A DNA stretch of 64,000 nucleotides from Streptomyces sp. TLI_105 (lineage in GTDB: Bacteria > Actinomycetota > Actinomycetes > Streptomycetales > Streptomycetaceae), in contig NZ_FNSM01000001.1 in assembly GCF_900105415.1 (NCBI RefSeq), forward strand, positions 6,163,501-6,227,500. Reading direction: 5' to 3'. Positions 51,587 through 59,918 of the stretch are shown here, one piece after another (position 1 is the first letter of the stretch; every line of letters begins with the position of its first letter). A program made the translations under genes and the position numbers. A model generated the notes under the pieces. It was not told the DNA's origin. It worked only from the letters and a program-made list of their open reading frames with translations, and did not search any database.

Positions 51587-52516
51587 TCACGCCCAGTCCC
51601 AGTCGATCCCCAGGATTCCCGGGCGCACCCCCTGCTCCACGAGGTGCACCGTGCGGTGCCGGCCGCTCAGGGTCAGCTCCGCACGGCCGCCGCGCGGCGC
51701 ACCCGCCGAGGACTGCGTGAACCTCCGGCACCGCACCGGAAGCGCCGCCTCGTCGAAGCGGACCTGGAGCGCGTACTGCCCGCCCGCGAAGCTGAAGCCG
51801 CGCACGTACTCCCCGCTCGGCCCCGCCGTACCGTCCTCGAAGCCGTACGAGAACAGATACGTGTCCCCGGCCCGCAGCCGCACGTCGAAGAGCAGCTCCG
51901 CGACCACCACGCCCGTGCCGGCGTGCCACCGCACCCGCCCCGTCCGGCAGTTCTCCACCGCCCGCACCACCACCCGGGACGGGTCGCAGCCGGGGTCGCC
52001 GTGGTGGATGGCGAGGTAGCGGTCCACGCCGTCCCGGTGCGCCCGCACCACGTGCTGCGACTCGCGCCCCACCAGCTCCCGCCCCGCCCCGATCCGTACC
52101 CGCTCGTGGTGCCCCACCGTGTGCAGCCCGCCGTCCGTCGGGGACTCCAGGTCAGCGAGCAGCTCCTCGACCGAGCCCGAGGCCTCCACCAGCGAGCGGT
52201 ACGAGCGGGCCGCCGGGCGCTCCACCTCGGAGCGGGCGGCCGCGTCCTCCGTCAGGAGCCGCAGCAGCGAGTTCCCGGGCAGCCGGAGGACCTCCTCCAG
52301 GGCCCGGACGGCCTTCAGGGACTCCGGCCGCTGCGGGCGACGGGCGCCCTGCTGCCAGTAGCTCAGGCTCGTCACCCCGACCTTGACGCCCCGGTGCGCG
52401 AGATGGTGCTGGACCCGCTGGAGCGGTAGCCCGCGCACGGCCAGCGCGGTGCGCAGCGCCAGATGGAAGGGACCGGTGTGCAGCAGCTGCACCAGATCCG
52501 CCTCGGTGGGGCTCAC
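51587..52516 (-). CDS. XRE-type helix-turn-helix regulator
   Basis: A 309-residue protein with an N-terminal cro/C1-like HTH (about residues 18-75: LALRTALAVRGLPLQRVQHH, VTSLSYWQQGARRPQ) and a large C-terminal part of unknown fold containing mostly beta strands. The last residues are GILGIDWDWA. The GTG at 52516 is chosen because GAGGAG lies 6 nt upstream; a GTG at 52540 is possible. It is divergent from the secreted peptidase gene and may control it. A GTGAA-CA-TTCAC dyad lies just upstream. Confidence 0.78.
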   Translation of the reverse strand: MSPTEADLVQLLHTGPFHLALRTALAVRGLPLQRVQHHLAHRGVKVGVTSLSYWQQGARRPQRPESLKAVRALEEVLRLPGNSLLRLLTEDAAARSEVERPAARSYRSLVEASGSVEELLADLESPTDGGLHTVGHHERVRIGAGRELVGRESQHVVRAHRDGVDRYLAIHHGDPGCDPSRVVVRAVENCRTGRVRWHAGTGVVVAELLFDVRLRAGDTYLFSYGFEDGTAGPSGEYVRGFSFAGGQYALQVRFDEAALPVRCRRFTQSSAGAPRGGRAELTLSGRHRTVHLVEQGVRPGILGIDWDWA

Positions 52517-52529
52517 GAGGACTCCTCGG

Positions 52530-52541
52530 TGAACATTCACG
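52530..52541. promoter_or_regulatory. Inverted repeat upstream of the XRE-type regulator
   Basis: A perfect 5-2-5 dyad, GTGAA-CA-TTCAC; related GTTCAC and GGTCACACC half-sites occur at about 52600-52630. Possible operator for the adjacent regulator. Confidence 0.4.
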
Positions 52542-52746
52542 ACGGGGGCACGGACCGTCGCGCCGCGAGGGGCGGGCGGGCAGGTGGGCCGGGGGTTTTC
52601 GTTCACACCCGGGTCACACCGTTCACGGTCCGATGTCACCCCGCATTGAAGCGTGTTGACCCGGCCCGGACAACGGCCGATGCTCCTGACCAGCGTCCGG
52701 ACGCGCTCCTCCACCCCCCTCATCCCCAGCTCCTGGGAGGAACGCG

Positions 52747-53334
52747 ATGCGCAGAAGAAAGCTGAACCTCGCGGCACTCGCCGCAGCCGCCCTCTTCCTC
52801 GTCCCCGCCACCTCGGCCTCCGCCGCCCCCACCGGCGAGGACGCCTCGACCCTCGCATCCAAGCGCCTGAACATCACCATGCAGGCCCAGCAGAAGACCA
52901 ACTGGTGCTGGGCGGCGAGCGGCAACACCATCGCCACCTGGTACGGCCGGAACTACAGCCAGAACCAGTTCTGCAACGCCGCCTTCGACCGGCAGCAGGG
53001 CTACGACTGCCCCAACTGGCAGGCCACGCTCGCCAACGTCCAGACCGGACTGGGCTGGGCCGGCATCAGCCCCGGCTCGTACGTCGACGGCTGGCTGCGC
53101 TACTCCACCCTCCAGACCGAGATCAACGCCGGTCGACCCGTCGAGACCAGGATCCAGTGGGCCGGCGGCGGCGGCCACATGCACGTGATCTACGGCTACG
53201 ACGACGCGAACAGCTGGGTCTACTGGGGCGACCCCTGGCCCTCCAGCGATCGCTACAACTGGGCCTCGCACGCCTGGTACGTGAACAACGGCTCGTTCTC
53301 CTGGACCCACTCGCTCTACCGGATCGGGGCGTGA
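52747..53334 (+). CDS. Secreted papain-like cysteine peptidase
   Basis: A 195-residue exported peptidase of the papain-like (C39/C70-like) group. A signal peptide (about residues 1-27, cleavage near ASA-APT) precedes the catalytic cysteine in TNWCWAASGNTI (C54) and a His in GGGHMHVIYGYDD. The Asn/Asp-containing YWGDPWPSS completes the site. It may process secreted proteins or peptides. The ATG at 52747 has GGGAGGAA upstream. It overlaps the next gene by 4 bp (GTGA). Confidence 0.88.
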   Translation: MRRRKLNLAALAAAALFLVPATSASAAPTGEDASTLASKRLNITMQAQQKTNWCWAASGNTIATWYGRNYSQNQFCNAAFDRQQGYDCPNWQATLANVQTGLGWAGISPGSYVDGWLRYSTLQTEINAGRPVETRIQWAGGGGHMHVIYGYDDANSWVYWGDPWPSSDRYNWASHAWYVNNGSFSWTHSLYRIGA

Positions 53335-54083
53335 CGACCATGAACACACGTGCCACGGGAGCCGGGCTCCTCGTCACCACCGCCCTCGTCCTCCTCGGGG
53401 CGCTCCCCGCGGCCGCCGAGGAGCTGCCGTCCGCGCCGACCCCCGAACAGGCCGCCTCCGCGCCGCGGACCCTGGACACCCTGTCCCGGTTCTTCGCCCG
53501 CGACGGGGCCTCCGCCCGCACGGCGGCCGCGCCGCGCGTCGAGGGCGCCTCCGTCCCCGTGCGGTTCCTCTCCCCGGACTTCGTCGCCGGGAAGCCCGGG
53601 GCGCCGGTCGCCCGCGTCGAGTTCCGCGCCAGCAGGGCCGTCTCCCCGGACGGCCGGAAGGCCTCCCTGTGGACGGTGCGGCAGCCGGGCGGCGGCTGGC
53701 AGGTGGTGAACATCGCCACCGGCGACGACGAGATCCGGTACGCGGAACTCGGCCACGGCTTCGTCTTCCGCGAGCCGCAGATCGACGCGTGGTACGTCCT
53801 GAAGGGCGCGAAGGTGCTGCCGCTCGACGAGGACGCGGTACGGGCCGTGGGCCGGAACGGGACGAGCCTCGCGGGCTACCGGGAGCGGGTCGTGCGGGCG
53901 TACGGCGACAAGCTGCCGGGGTCGTCGTACGCGCGGAAGGGGGCGGCGGGGGGTTACGACGCGCCCGCGCCCGCGTCCCACGAGAGGCCCGCCGTCGCGG
54001 CGGTGGGCGTGGGGGCGGGGCTGGTCCTCGCGCTGACGGCGTGGGCGACGGTACGCGGACGCCGGGCGGGCCGCCGCGCCTGA
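53331..54083 (+). CDS. Exported protein with C-terminal transmembrane helix, partner of the peptidase
   Basis: A 250-residue protein with an N-terminal signal (GLLVTTALVLLGALPAAA), a mature domain of about 150 residues without a recognised family, and a C-terminal transmembrane helix followed by RGRRAGRRA. It is thus anchored and faces out. The GTG start overlaps the peptidase stop (GTGA), so the two are coupled; it could be a substrate, inhibitor or membrane tether for the peptidase. ATG at 53340 is an alternative start. I do not recognise the family. Confidence 0.7.
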   Translation: MTTMNTRATGAGLLVTTALVLLGALPAAAEELPSAPTPEQAASAPRTLDTLSRFFARDGASARTAAAPRVEGASVPVRFLSPDFVAGKPGAPVARVEFRASRAVSPDGRKASLWTVRQPGGGWQVVNIATGDDEIRYAELGHGFVFREPQIDAWYVLKGAKVLPLDEDAVRAVGRNGTSLAGYRERVVRAYGDKLPGSSYARKGAAGGYDAPAPASHERPAVAAVGVGAGLVLALTAWATVRGRRAGRRA

Positions 54084-54099
54084 CCCCTGCGACGGGCCT

Positions 54100-54620
54100 C
54101 CGCTCCACGGGACGGCGCCCACCCCTTGTGCCCCCGTTGTGGGCAGCCACTCCGCCGGGGCGGTGCCCCGCCCACTCCGTTGTGGGCGCGCCGGCTGGGC
54201 CGGTGCCCGCCCACCCCCGCTCGCCCCGTTGTGGGCAGTCGTCCCGCTGGGGCGAGGGGGTCCCCCCTGCTCGAGCGAAGCCGAGAGCTCGGGGGAGGGT
54301 GGGCACAACGGAACGGCGCCCTTGCCGGGCCTGGGATCCCGCGCCTTGACCCGCACCCCGTGCACAGCGCACTGGTGGTGCGGGTCCAGGCCCGGAAGGC
54401 GGAGCGCGCCCGCAGAGGCGCCGTCCCGTGTGCCCACCCGTCCCGCCCCAGCGGGACGATTGCCCACACGGGCGGGGGCGGGGGCACCGCCCCGCAGGCG
54501 CGCGCCCACCCGGCGGTGGTGGGAAGGGCGCCGCCCCGCCGGGCGCGTTCACACGGAGAGGGGCGGCACCGCCCGCGCGGGCGCGTGCCCAGTACGAGGC
54601 GGGTTCCGGGTGGAGGCGGG
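54100..54620. repeat. Palindromic intergenic repeat element, copy 2, with degenerate flanking copies
   Basis: This fills nearly all of the 576-nt gap before uvrC. The core (54226-54473) is a long imperfect palindrome: its left arm, beginning CCCGTTGTGGGCAGTCGTCC, matches the reverse complement of its right arm, including the GTCCCGCTGGGGC block, and the centre is GACCCGCACC with GGTGCGGGTC. The left arm alone holds the CTGCTCGAGCGAAGCCGAG hairpin. Degenerate TTGTGGGC-type arm fragments repeat on both sides. Bases 54236-54350 closely match copy 1 after polA. Confidence 0.8.
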
Positions 54621-54629
54621 CGCCGTGGG

Positions 54630-54652
54630 GTGTCGGTGGGCGCCAGTAGGGT
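54630..54652 (+). promoter_or_regulatory. RecA-NDp/PafBC-like promoter of uvrC
   Basis: GTGTCGGTG (54630-54638), 8 nt, then TAGGGT (54647-54652), a match to TTGTCRGTG-N8-TANNNT except for the first base. The ATG at 54660 is 8 nt past the -10, which predicts a leaderless mRNA for the whole uvrC-rapZ-yvcK-whiA operon. Confidence 0.8.
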
Positions 54653-54659
54653 GGTGAGC

Positions 54660-56666
54660 ATGGCCGACCCCTCCAGCTACCGCCCCAAGCCGGGTCAGAT
54701 CCCCGACTCCCCGGGGGTCTACAAGTTCCGCGACGAGCACCGCCGGGTCATCTACGTGGGGAAGGCGAAGTCCCTGCGTCAGCGGCTGGCGAACTACTTC
54801 CAGCCGCTCACGAGCCTGCATCCGCGCACGGCCACCATGGTGACGACGGCCGCCTCCGTGGAGTGGACGGTGGTGTCCACCGAGGTCGAGGCGCTGCAGC
54901 TGGAGTACTCCTGGATCAAGGAGTTCGATCCCCGGTTCAACGTGAAGTACCGGGACGACAAGAGCTACCCGTACCTCGCGGTCACCATGAACGAGGAGTT
55001 CCCGCGCGTCCAGGTCATGCGCGGCCACAAGAAGAAGGGCGTGCGCTACTTCGGGCCGTACGCGCACGCGTGGGCGATCCGCGAGACCGTCGACCTGATG
55101 CTGCGGGTGTTCCCCGTGCGGACCTGCTCGGCGGGGGTCTTCCGGAACGCCGCGTCGGCCGGGCGCCCCTGTCTCCTCGGCTACATCGGCAAGTGCTCGG
55201 CGCCCTGCGTCGGCCGGGTCACGCCCGAGGAGCACCGCGAACTGGCCGAGGACTTCAGCGACTTCATGGCCGGCCGCACCGGCACGTACATCCGCCGGCT
55301 GGAGAAGCAGATGATGATCGCGGCCGAGGACATGGAGTACGAGAAGGCCGCCCGGCTCCGCGACGACATAGAGGCCCTGCGCCGGGCCATGGAGAAGAAC
55401 GCGGTCGTCCTCGCCGACGCCACCGACGCCGATCTGATCGCCCTCGCCGAGGACGAGCTGGAGGCGGCGGTGCAGATCTTCCACGTGCGCGGCGGCCGCG
55501 TCCGGGGCCAGCGCGGCTGGGTCACGGACAAGGTCGAGGCCGTCGACACGGCGGGGCTCGTGGAGCACGCCCTCCAGCAGCTGTACGGCGAGGAGAGCGG
55601 CGACGCGGTCCCCAAGGAGGTCCTCGTCCCGGCGCTCCCCGAGGACACGGAGGCCGTCTCCGCCTGGCTCTCCGGCCGCCGCGGATCCCTCGTCTCGCTG
55701 CGCGTCCCGCAGCGCGGCGACAAGAAGGACCTGATGGAGACGGTCGCGCGCAACGCCCAGCAGGCGCTCGTCCTGCACAAGACCAAGCGGGCCAGCGACC
55801 TGACCACCCGCTCCCGGGCCCTGGAGGAGATCGCCGAGGCCCTGGACCTGGACTCGGCGCCGCTGCGGATCGAGTGCTTCGACATCTCGCACCTCCAGGG
55901 CGAGGACGTCGTCGCCTCGATGGTGGTCTTCGAGGACGGGCTGCCCCGCAAGAGCGAGTACCGCCGCTTCCAGATCAAGGGCTTCGAGGGCCAGGACGAC
56001 GTCCGGTCCATGCACGAGGTGATCAGCCGCCGCTTCAAGCGTTACCTCGCCGAGAAGGACCGCACGGGGGAGTGGGGCCCGGTCGGCGACGGTGAGGTCC
56101 CCGCCGGCGGCGAGGTCCCCGCCGAGGACGCCCAGGACGACGGCCGGCCCAAGCGCTTCGCGTACCCGCCGCAGCTCGTCGTCGTCGACGGCGGGCAGCC
56201 GCAGGTCGCCGCGGCCCGCCGCGCCCTCGACGAGCTCGGCATCGACGACGTCGCGGTCTGCGGCCTCGCCAAGCGGCTGGAGGAGGTCTGGCTGCCCGGC
56301 GACGACGACCCGGTGGTGCTGCCCCGCTCCAGCGAGGGCCTCTATCTGCTCCAGCGGGTGCGTGACACGGCTCACGACTTCGCCATCCGCTACCAGCGGT
56401 CCAAGCGGACCAAACGTCTCCGGACCAGCCCGCTCGACGCCGTCCCCGGCCTCGGGGAGTCGCGCAAGCAGGCCTTGATCAAGCATTTCGGCTCGGTGAA
56501 GCGGCTGAAGCAGGCGACAATCGAGCAGATCTGTGAGGTCCCCGGCTTCGGCCGGAAGACCGCGGAGGCGGTCGCCGTGGCCCTGGCCCAGGCGGCCCCC
56601 GCCGCACCCGCCGTGAACACGGCCACAGGAGAGATCATGGAAGACGACGGGGGCACCACCGCATGA
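54660..56666 (+). CDS. uvrC: Excinuclease ABC subunit C
   Basis: A 668-residue nuclease that makes both incisions in nucleotide excision repair. The GIY-YIG domain is at the N-terminus ([21 protein letters not shown]), the UvrB-binding helix at about 205-240 ([16 protein letters not shown]), the RNase H-like C-terminal nuclease around [20 protein letters not shown] and VVVDGGQPQ, and a helix-hairpin-helix tail ([29 protein letters not shown]). A low-complexity insert ([15 protein letters not shown]) lies near residue 480. ATG at 54660, at the predicted transcription start. It is the first gene of the uvrC-rapZ-yvcK-whiA operon. Confidence 0.97.
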   Translation: MADPSSYRPKPGQIPDSPGVYKFRDEHRRVIYVGKAKSLRQRLANYFQPLTSLHPRTATMVTTAASVEWTVVSTEVEALQLEYSWIKEFDPRFNVKYRDDKSYPYLAVTMNEEFPRVQVMRGHKKKGVRYFGPYAHAWAIRETVDLMLRVFPVRTCSAGVFRNAASAGRPCLLGYIGKCSAPCVGRVTPEEHRELAEDFSDFMAGRTGTYIRRLEKQMMIAAEDMEYEKAARLRDDIEALRRAMEKNAVVLADATDADLIALAEDELEAAVQIFHVRGGRVRGQRGWVTDKVEAVDTAGLVEHALQQLYGEESGDAVPKEVLVPALPEDTEAVSAWLSGRRGSLVSLRVPQRGDKKDLMETVARNAQQALVLHKTKRASDLTTRSRALEEIAEALDLDSAPLRIECFDISHLQGEDVVASMVVFEDGLPRKSEYRRFQIKGFEGQDDVRSMHEVISRRFKRYLAEKDRTGEWGPVGDGEVPAGGEVPAEDAQDDGRPKRFAYPPQLVVVDGGQPQVAAARRALDELGIDDVAVCGLAKRLEEVWLPGDDDPVVLPRSSEGLYLLQRVRDTAHDFAIRYQRSKRTKRLRTSPLDAVPGLGESRKQALIKHFGSVKRLKQATIEQICEVPGFGRKTAEAVAVALAQAAPAAPAVNTATGEIMEDDGGTTA

Positions 56667-57625
56667 CCGAGCGCCACACGCACGACGAGCACGACCGAGA
56701 AGACGGAGCAGGACACGTGAGTACGGGCACGAAGGAGACCCCCGGCGACAACGGCGCCGAGGCGGCCATTCCCGAGCTGGTGATCATCTCCGGCATGTCC
56801 GGAGCGGGCCGGTCCACCGCGGCGAAGTGTCTGGAGGACCTCGGCTGGTTCGTCGTGGACAACCTGCCGCCCGCGCTGATCCCCACCATGGTGGAGCTCG
56901 GCGCCCGCTCCCAGGGCAACGTCGCCCGGATCGCCGTCGTCGTGGACGTCCGCGGCCGGCAGTTCTTCGACAACCTCAGGGAGTCCCTCGCCGACCTGGA
57001 CGCCAAGCAGGTCACCCGCCGGGTCGTCTTCCTGGAGTCCTCCGACGAGGCCCTGGTCCGGCGCTTCGAGTCGGTCCGCAGGCCGCACCCGCTCCAGGGC
57101 GACGGCCGCATCACCGACGGCATCGCCGCCGAGCGCGACCTGCTGCGCGAGCTGCGCGGCGACGCCGACCTGGTGATCGACACCTCCAGCCTCAACGTCC
57201 ACGAGCTGCGCGCCAAGATGGACGCCCAGTTCGCCGGCGACGAGGAGCCCGAGCTGCGGGCCACCGTGATGTCCTTCGGCTTCAAGTACGGCCTGCCGGT
57301 CGACGCCGACCTCGTCGTCGACATGCGCTTCCTGCCGAATCCGCACTGGGTCCCCGAGCTGCGCCCCTTCACCGGCCTCAACGAGGAGGTGTCGAACTAC
57401 GTCTACAACCAGCCGGGCGCCAAGGAGTTCCTCGACCGCTACACCGAGCTGCTCCAGCTGATCGCCGCGGGCTACCGCCGCGAGGGCAAGCGGTACGTGA
57501 CCATCGCCGTGGGCTGCACGGGCGGCAAGCACCGCTCCGTGGCCACCGCCGAGCGCCTCGCCGCCCGCCTCGCCTCCGAAGGGGTCGAGACCGTCGTCGT
57601 CCACCGGGACATGGGGCGCGAGTGA
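56663..57625 (+). CDS. rapZ: RNase adapter protein RapZ
   Basis: A 320-residue nucleotide-binding protein. The P-loop reads GMSGAGRST, with Arg where Lys is usual, then [11 protein letters not shown], a conserved RRPHPL, and the C-terminal domain with [22 protein letters not shown] and HRDMGR. In E. coli RapZ controls RNase E cleavage of a small RNA; in Actinobacteria it sits with yvcK and whiA and its target is not settled. ATG overlaps the uvrC stop (ATGA). The first 30 residues are charged and nonconserved; a later start near 56717 (MSTGTKETP) is possible. Confidence 0.93.
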   Translation: MTERHTHDEHDREDGAGHVSTGTKETPGDNGAEAAIPELVIISGMSGAGRSTAAKCLEDLGWFVVDNLPPALIPTMVELGARSQGNVARIAVVVDVRGRQFFDNLRESLADLDAKQVTRRVVFLESSDEALVRRFESVRRPHPLQGDGRITDGIAAERDLLRELRGDADLVIDTSSLNVHELRAKMDAQFAGDEEPELRATVMSFGFKYGLPVDADLVVDMRFLPNPHWVPELRPFTGLNEEVSNYVYNQPGAKEFLDRYTELLQLIAAGYRREGKRYVTIAVGCTGGKHRSVATAERLAARLASEGVETVVVHRDMGRE

Positions 57626-58656
57626 AGCCGTACCGTCGGCGTGCCTCCACCCTCGCGGTGCGGCGTACGCTCCGCAGGCGCGGCGCCCAGCCCAAGGTGG
57701 TCGCGCTCGGTGGCGGCATGGGCCTGTCGGCGTCCCTCGCCGCGCTCCGCCGGATCACCGGCGACCTCACCGCCGTCGTCACCGTCGCCGACGACGGGGG
57801 CTCCAGCGGCCGGCTCCGGGAGGAGCTCGGCGTGCTGCCCCCGGGCGACCTGCGCAAGGCGCTCGCCGCCCTCTGCGGCGACGACGACTGGGGCCAGACC
57901 TGGGCCCGGGTGATCCAGCACCGCTTCCAGTCCAAGGGCGAGATCAACGGCCACGCCGTCGGCAATCTGCTGATCGTCGCCCTCTGGGAGCAGCTCGGCG
58001 ACCCCGTGCAGGCCCTCGACCTGGTCGGCCGGCTGCTCGGCGCCCAGGGCCGGGTGCTGCCCATGTCCGCCGTGCCCCTGGAGCTCCAGGCCCTGGTCAG
58101 GGGCCACGACCCGGAGCGGCCGGACGCCGTGGACACCGTGCGCGGCCAGGCGACCGTCGCGCTCACCCCCGGCGAGGTGCAGTCCGTGCACCTCGTGCCG
58201 AACGACCCGCCGGCCGTGCCCGAGGCGGTCGCGGCGGTCCTGGACGCGGACTGGGTGGTCCTCGGTCCCGGCTCCTGGTTCTCCTCGGTGATCCCGCACC
58301 TCCTGGTCCCCGAGCTCCTCGACGCCCTGGTCGAGACGAAGGCCCGGAAGGTGCTCTCGCTGAACCTCGCGCCGCAGCCCGGAGAAACCGAGGGCTTCTC
58401 CCCGCAGCGTCATTTGGAGGTTTTGGGACGACACGCCCCTAAACTCGCCCTGGACGTGGTGCTGGCCGACGAGGCCGCCGTGCCCGACGTGTCAGCGAGG
58501 GAACCCCTCGTCGATGCCGCAAAGCGGCTCGGCGCCGCGGTCGAGCTGGCGCCGGTGGCCGGGCCCGACGGCTCCGCGAAGCATGACCCGGAGCTGTTGG
58601 CCGCCGCGTACGACCGTATTTTTCGGATGCATGGAAGGATCGGCCCATGGCGATGA
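57622..58656 (+). CDS. yvcK: YvcK/CofD-like gluconeogenesis factor
   Basis: A 344-residue Rossmann-like protein: [46 protein letters not shown] and [13 protein letters not shown] are the family signatures. YvcK proteins bind UDP-sugars and influence central carbon metabolism and wall synthesis. The GTG start overlaps the rapZ stop (GTGA), and the end overlaps whiA by 10 bp, so translation of the three is coupled. Confidence 0.94.
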
Positions 58657-59636
58657 CGGCAGCGGTGAAGGACGAGATCTCCCGGCTCCCCGTCACCCGG
58701 ACCTGCTGCAGGAAGGCAGAGGTCTCGTCGATCCTGCGGTTCGCGGGCGGGCTGCACCTGGTGAGCGGCCGCATCGTGATCGAGGCGGAGCTCGACACCG
58801 CGATGGCGGCCCGCCGCCTCAAGCGGGACATCCTGGAGATCTTCGGGCACAGCTCCGAGCTGATCGTGATGGCCCCCGGCGGGCTGCGGCGCGGCTCGCG
58901 CTTCGTGGTGCGGGTGGTGGCCGGAGGCGACCAGCTGGCCCGGCAGACGGGCCTCGTGGACGGCCGCGGCCGTCCCATCCGGGGCCTTCCCCCGCAGGTG
59001 GTCTCCGGGGCCACCTGTGACGCCGAGGCCGCCTGGCGCGGCGCGTTCCTCGCGCACGGCTCGCTGACCGAGCCCGGCCGCTCCTCCTCCCTGGAGGTGA
59101 CCTGCCCGGGTCCGGAGGCCGCCCTCGCCCTGGTCGGCGCGGCCCGCCGGCTCTCCATCGCGGCGAAGGCCCGCGAGGTCCGGGGCGTGGACCGGGTCGT
59201 CGTCCGCGACGGCGACGCGATCGGCGCCCTCCTCACCCGGCTCGGCGCGCACGAGTCGGTGCTCGCCTGGGAGGAGCGGCGGATGCGGCGCGAGGTCCGC
59301 GCCACCGCCAACCGCCTGGCCAACTTCGACGACGCCAACCTGCGCCGCTCGGCCCGCGCCGCCGTCGCCGCCGGCGCCCGCGTGCAGCGCGCCCTGGAGA
59401 TCCTCGGCGAGGAGGTGCCCGAGCACCTCGCCGCCGCGGGCCGGCTCCGCATGGAGCACAAGCAGGCCTCCCTGGAGGAGCTGGGCGCGCTCGCCGACCC
59501 GCCGCTGACCAAGGACGCGGTGGCCGGCCGGATCCGCCGGCTGCTGGCGATGGCCGACAAGCGGGCGCAGGACCTGGGCATCCCCGGGACCGAGTCCAAC
59601 CTGACGGAGGAGCTCGACGACAGCCTCGTCGGCTGA
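58647..59636 (+). CDS. whiA: Sporulation regulator WhiA
   Basis: A 329-residue DNA-binding regulator needed, with WhiB, for the switch from aerial growth to septation in Streptomyces. The N-terminal part has the LAGLIDADG endonuclease-like fold without catalytic residues ([24 protein letters not shown]), and the C-terminal part is the helix-turn-helix domain ([24 protein letters not shown], by position about 283-306). The sequence agrees closely with S. coelicolor WhiA as I remember it. ATG at 58647 gives [10 protein letters not shown]. Last gene of the operon; a tandem repeat array and a terminator follow. Confidence 0.97.
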
Positions 59637-59650
59637 CCGGATCCGTCACC

Positions 59651-59775
59651 GTACGGAAAGCCTGTACGAAGAGCCTGTACGGAAAGTCTGTACGGAAAGC
59701 CTGTACGAAGAGCTCGCACGGGACGCCCATACGGACCACTCGTACGACAGCTCGTACGGAGAGAGGGCCTACGGA
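59651..59775. repeat. 13-bp tandem repeat after whiA
   Basis: At least eight head-to-tail units of consensus GTACGGAAAGCCT fill most of the gap, the first five well conserved and the later ones degenerate, one being 12 bp long. There is no coding potential. Confidence 0.85.
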
Positions 59776-59789
59776 ACCTTCAACTCCGC

Positions 59790-59826
59790 GCTGCCGGTGC
59801 CTTTCTGAGGCACCGGCAGCTTTTTC
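59790..59826 (+). terminator. Intrinsic terminator of the uvrC-whiA operon
   Basis: A perfect 12-bp stem, GCTGCCGGTGCC with GGCACCGGCAGC, and a 7-nt loop are followed by TTTTTCG. Confidence 0.95.
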
Positions 59827-59918
59827 GTACACCCCGCGAGGCACCCTTGACAGTCCCATGGGCGCCCAAGAGCCTGGCGTCTGTTCACCTTCGAGGCAGA
59901 CAACAGCAAGGGGGGCAC

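Noticed and set aside
59847..59875. TTGACA as a confident promoter of the carboxypeptidase gene
   Set aside because: No TANNNT-like -10 lies 16-19 nt downstream.
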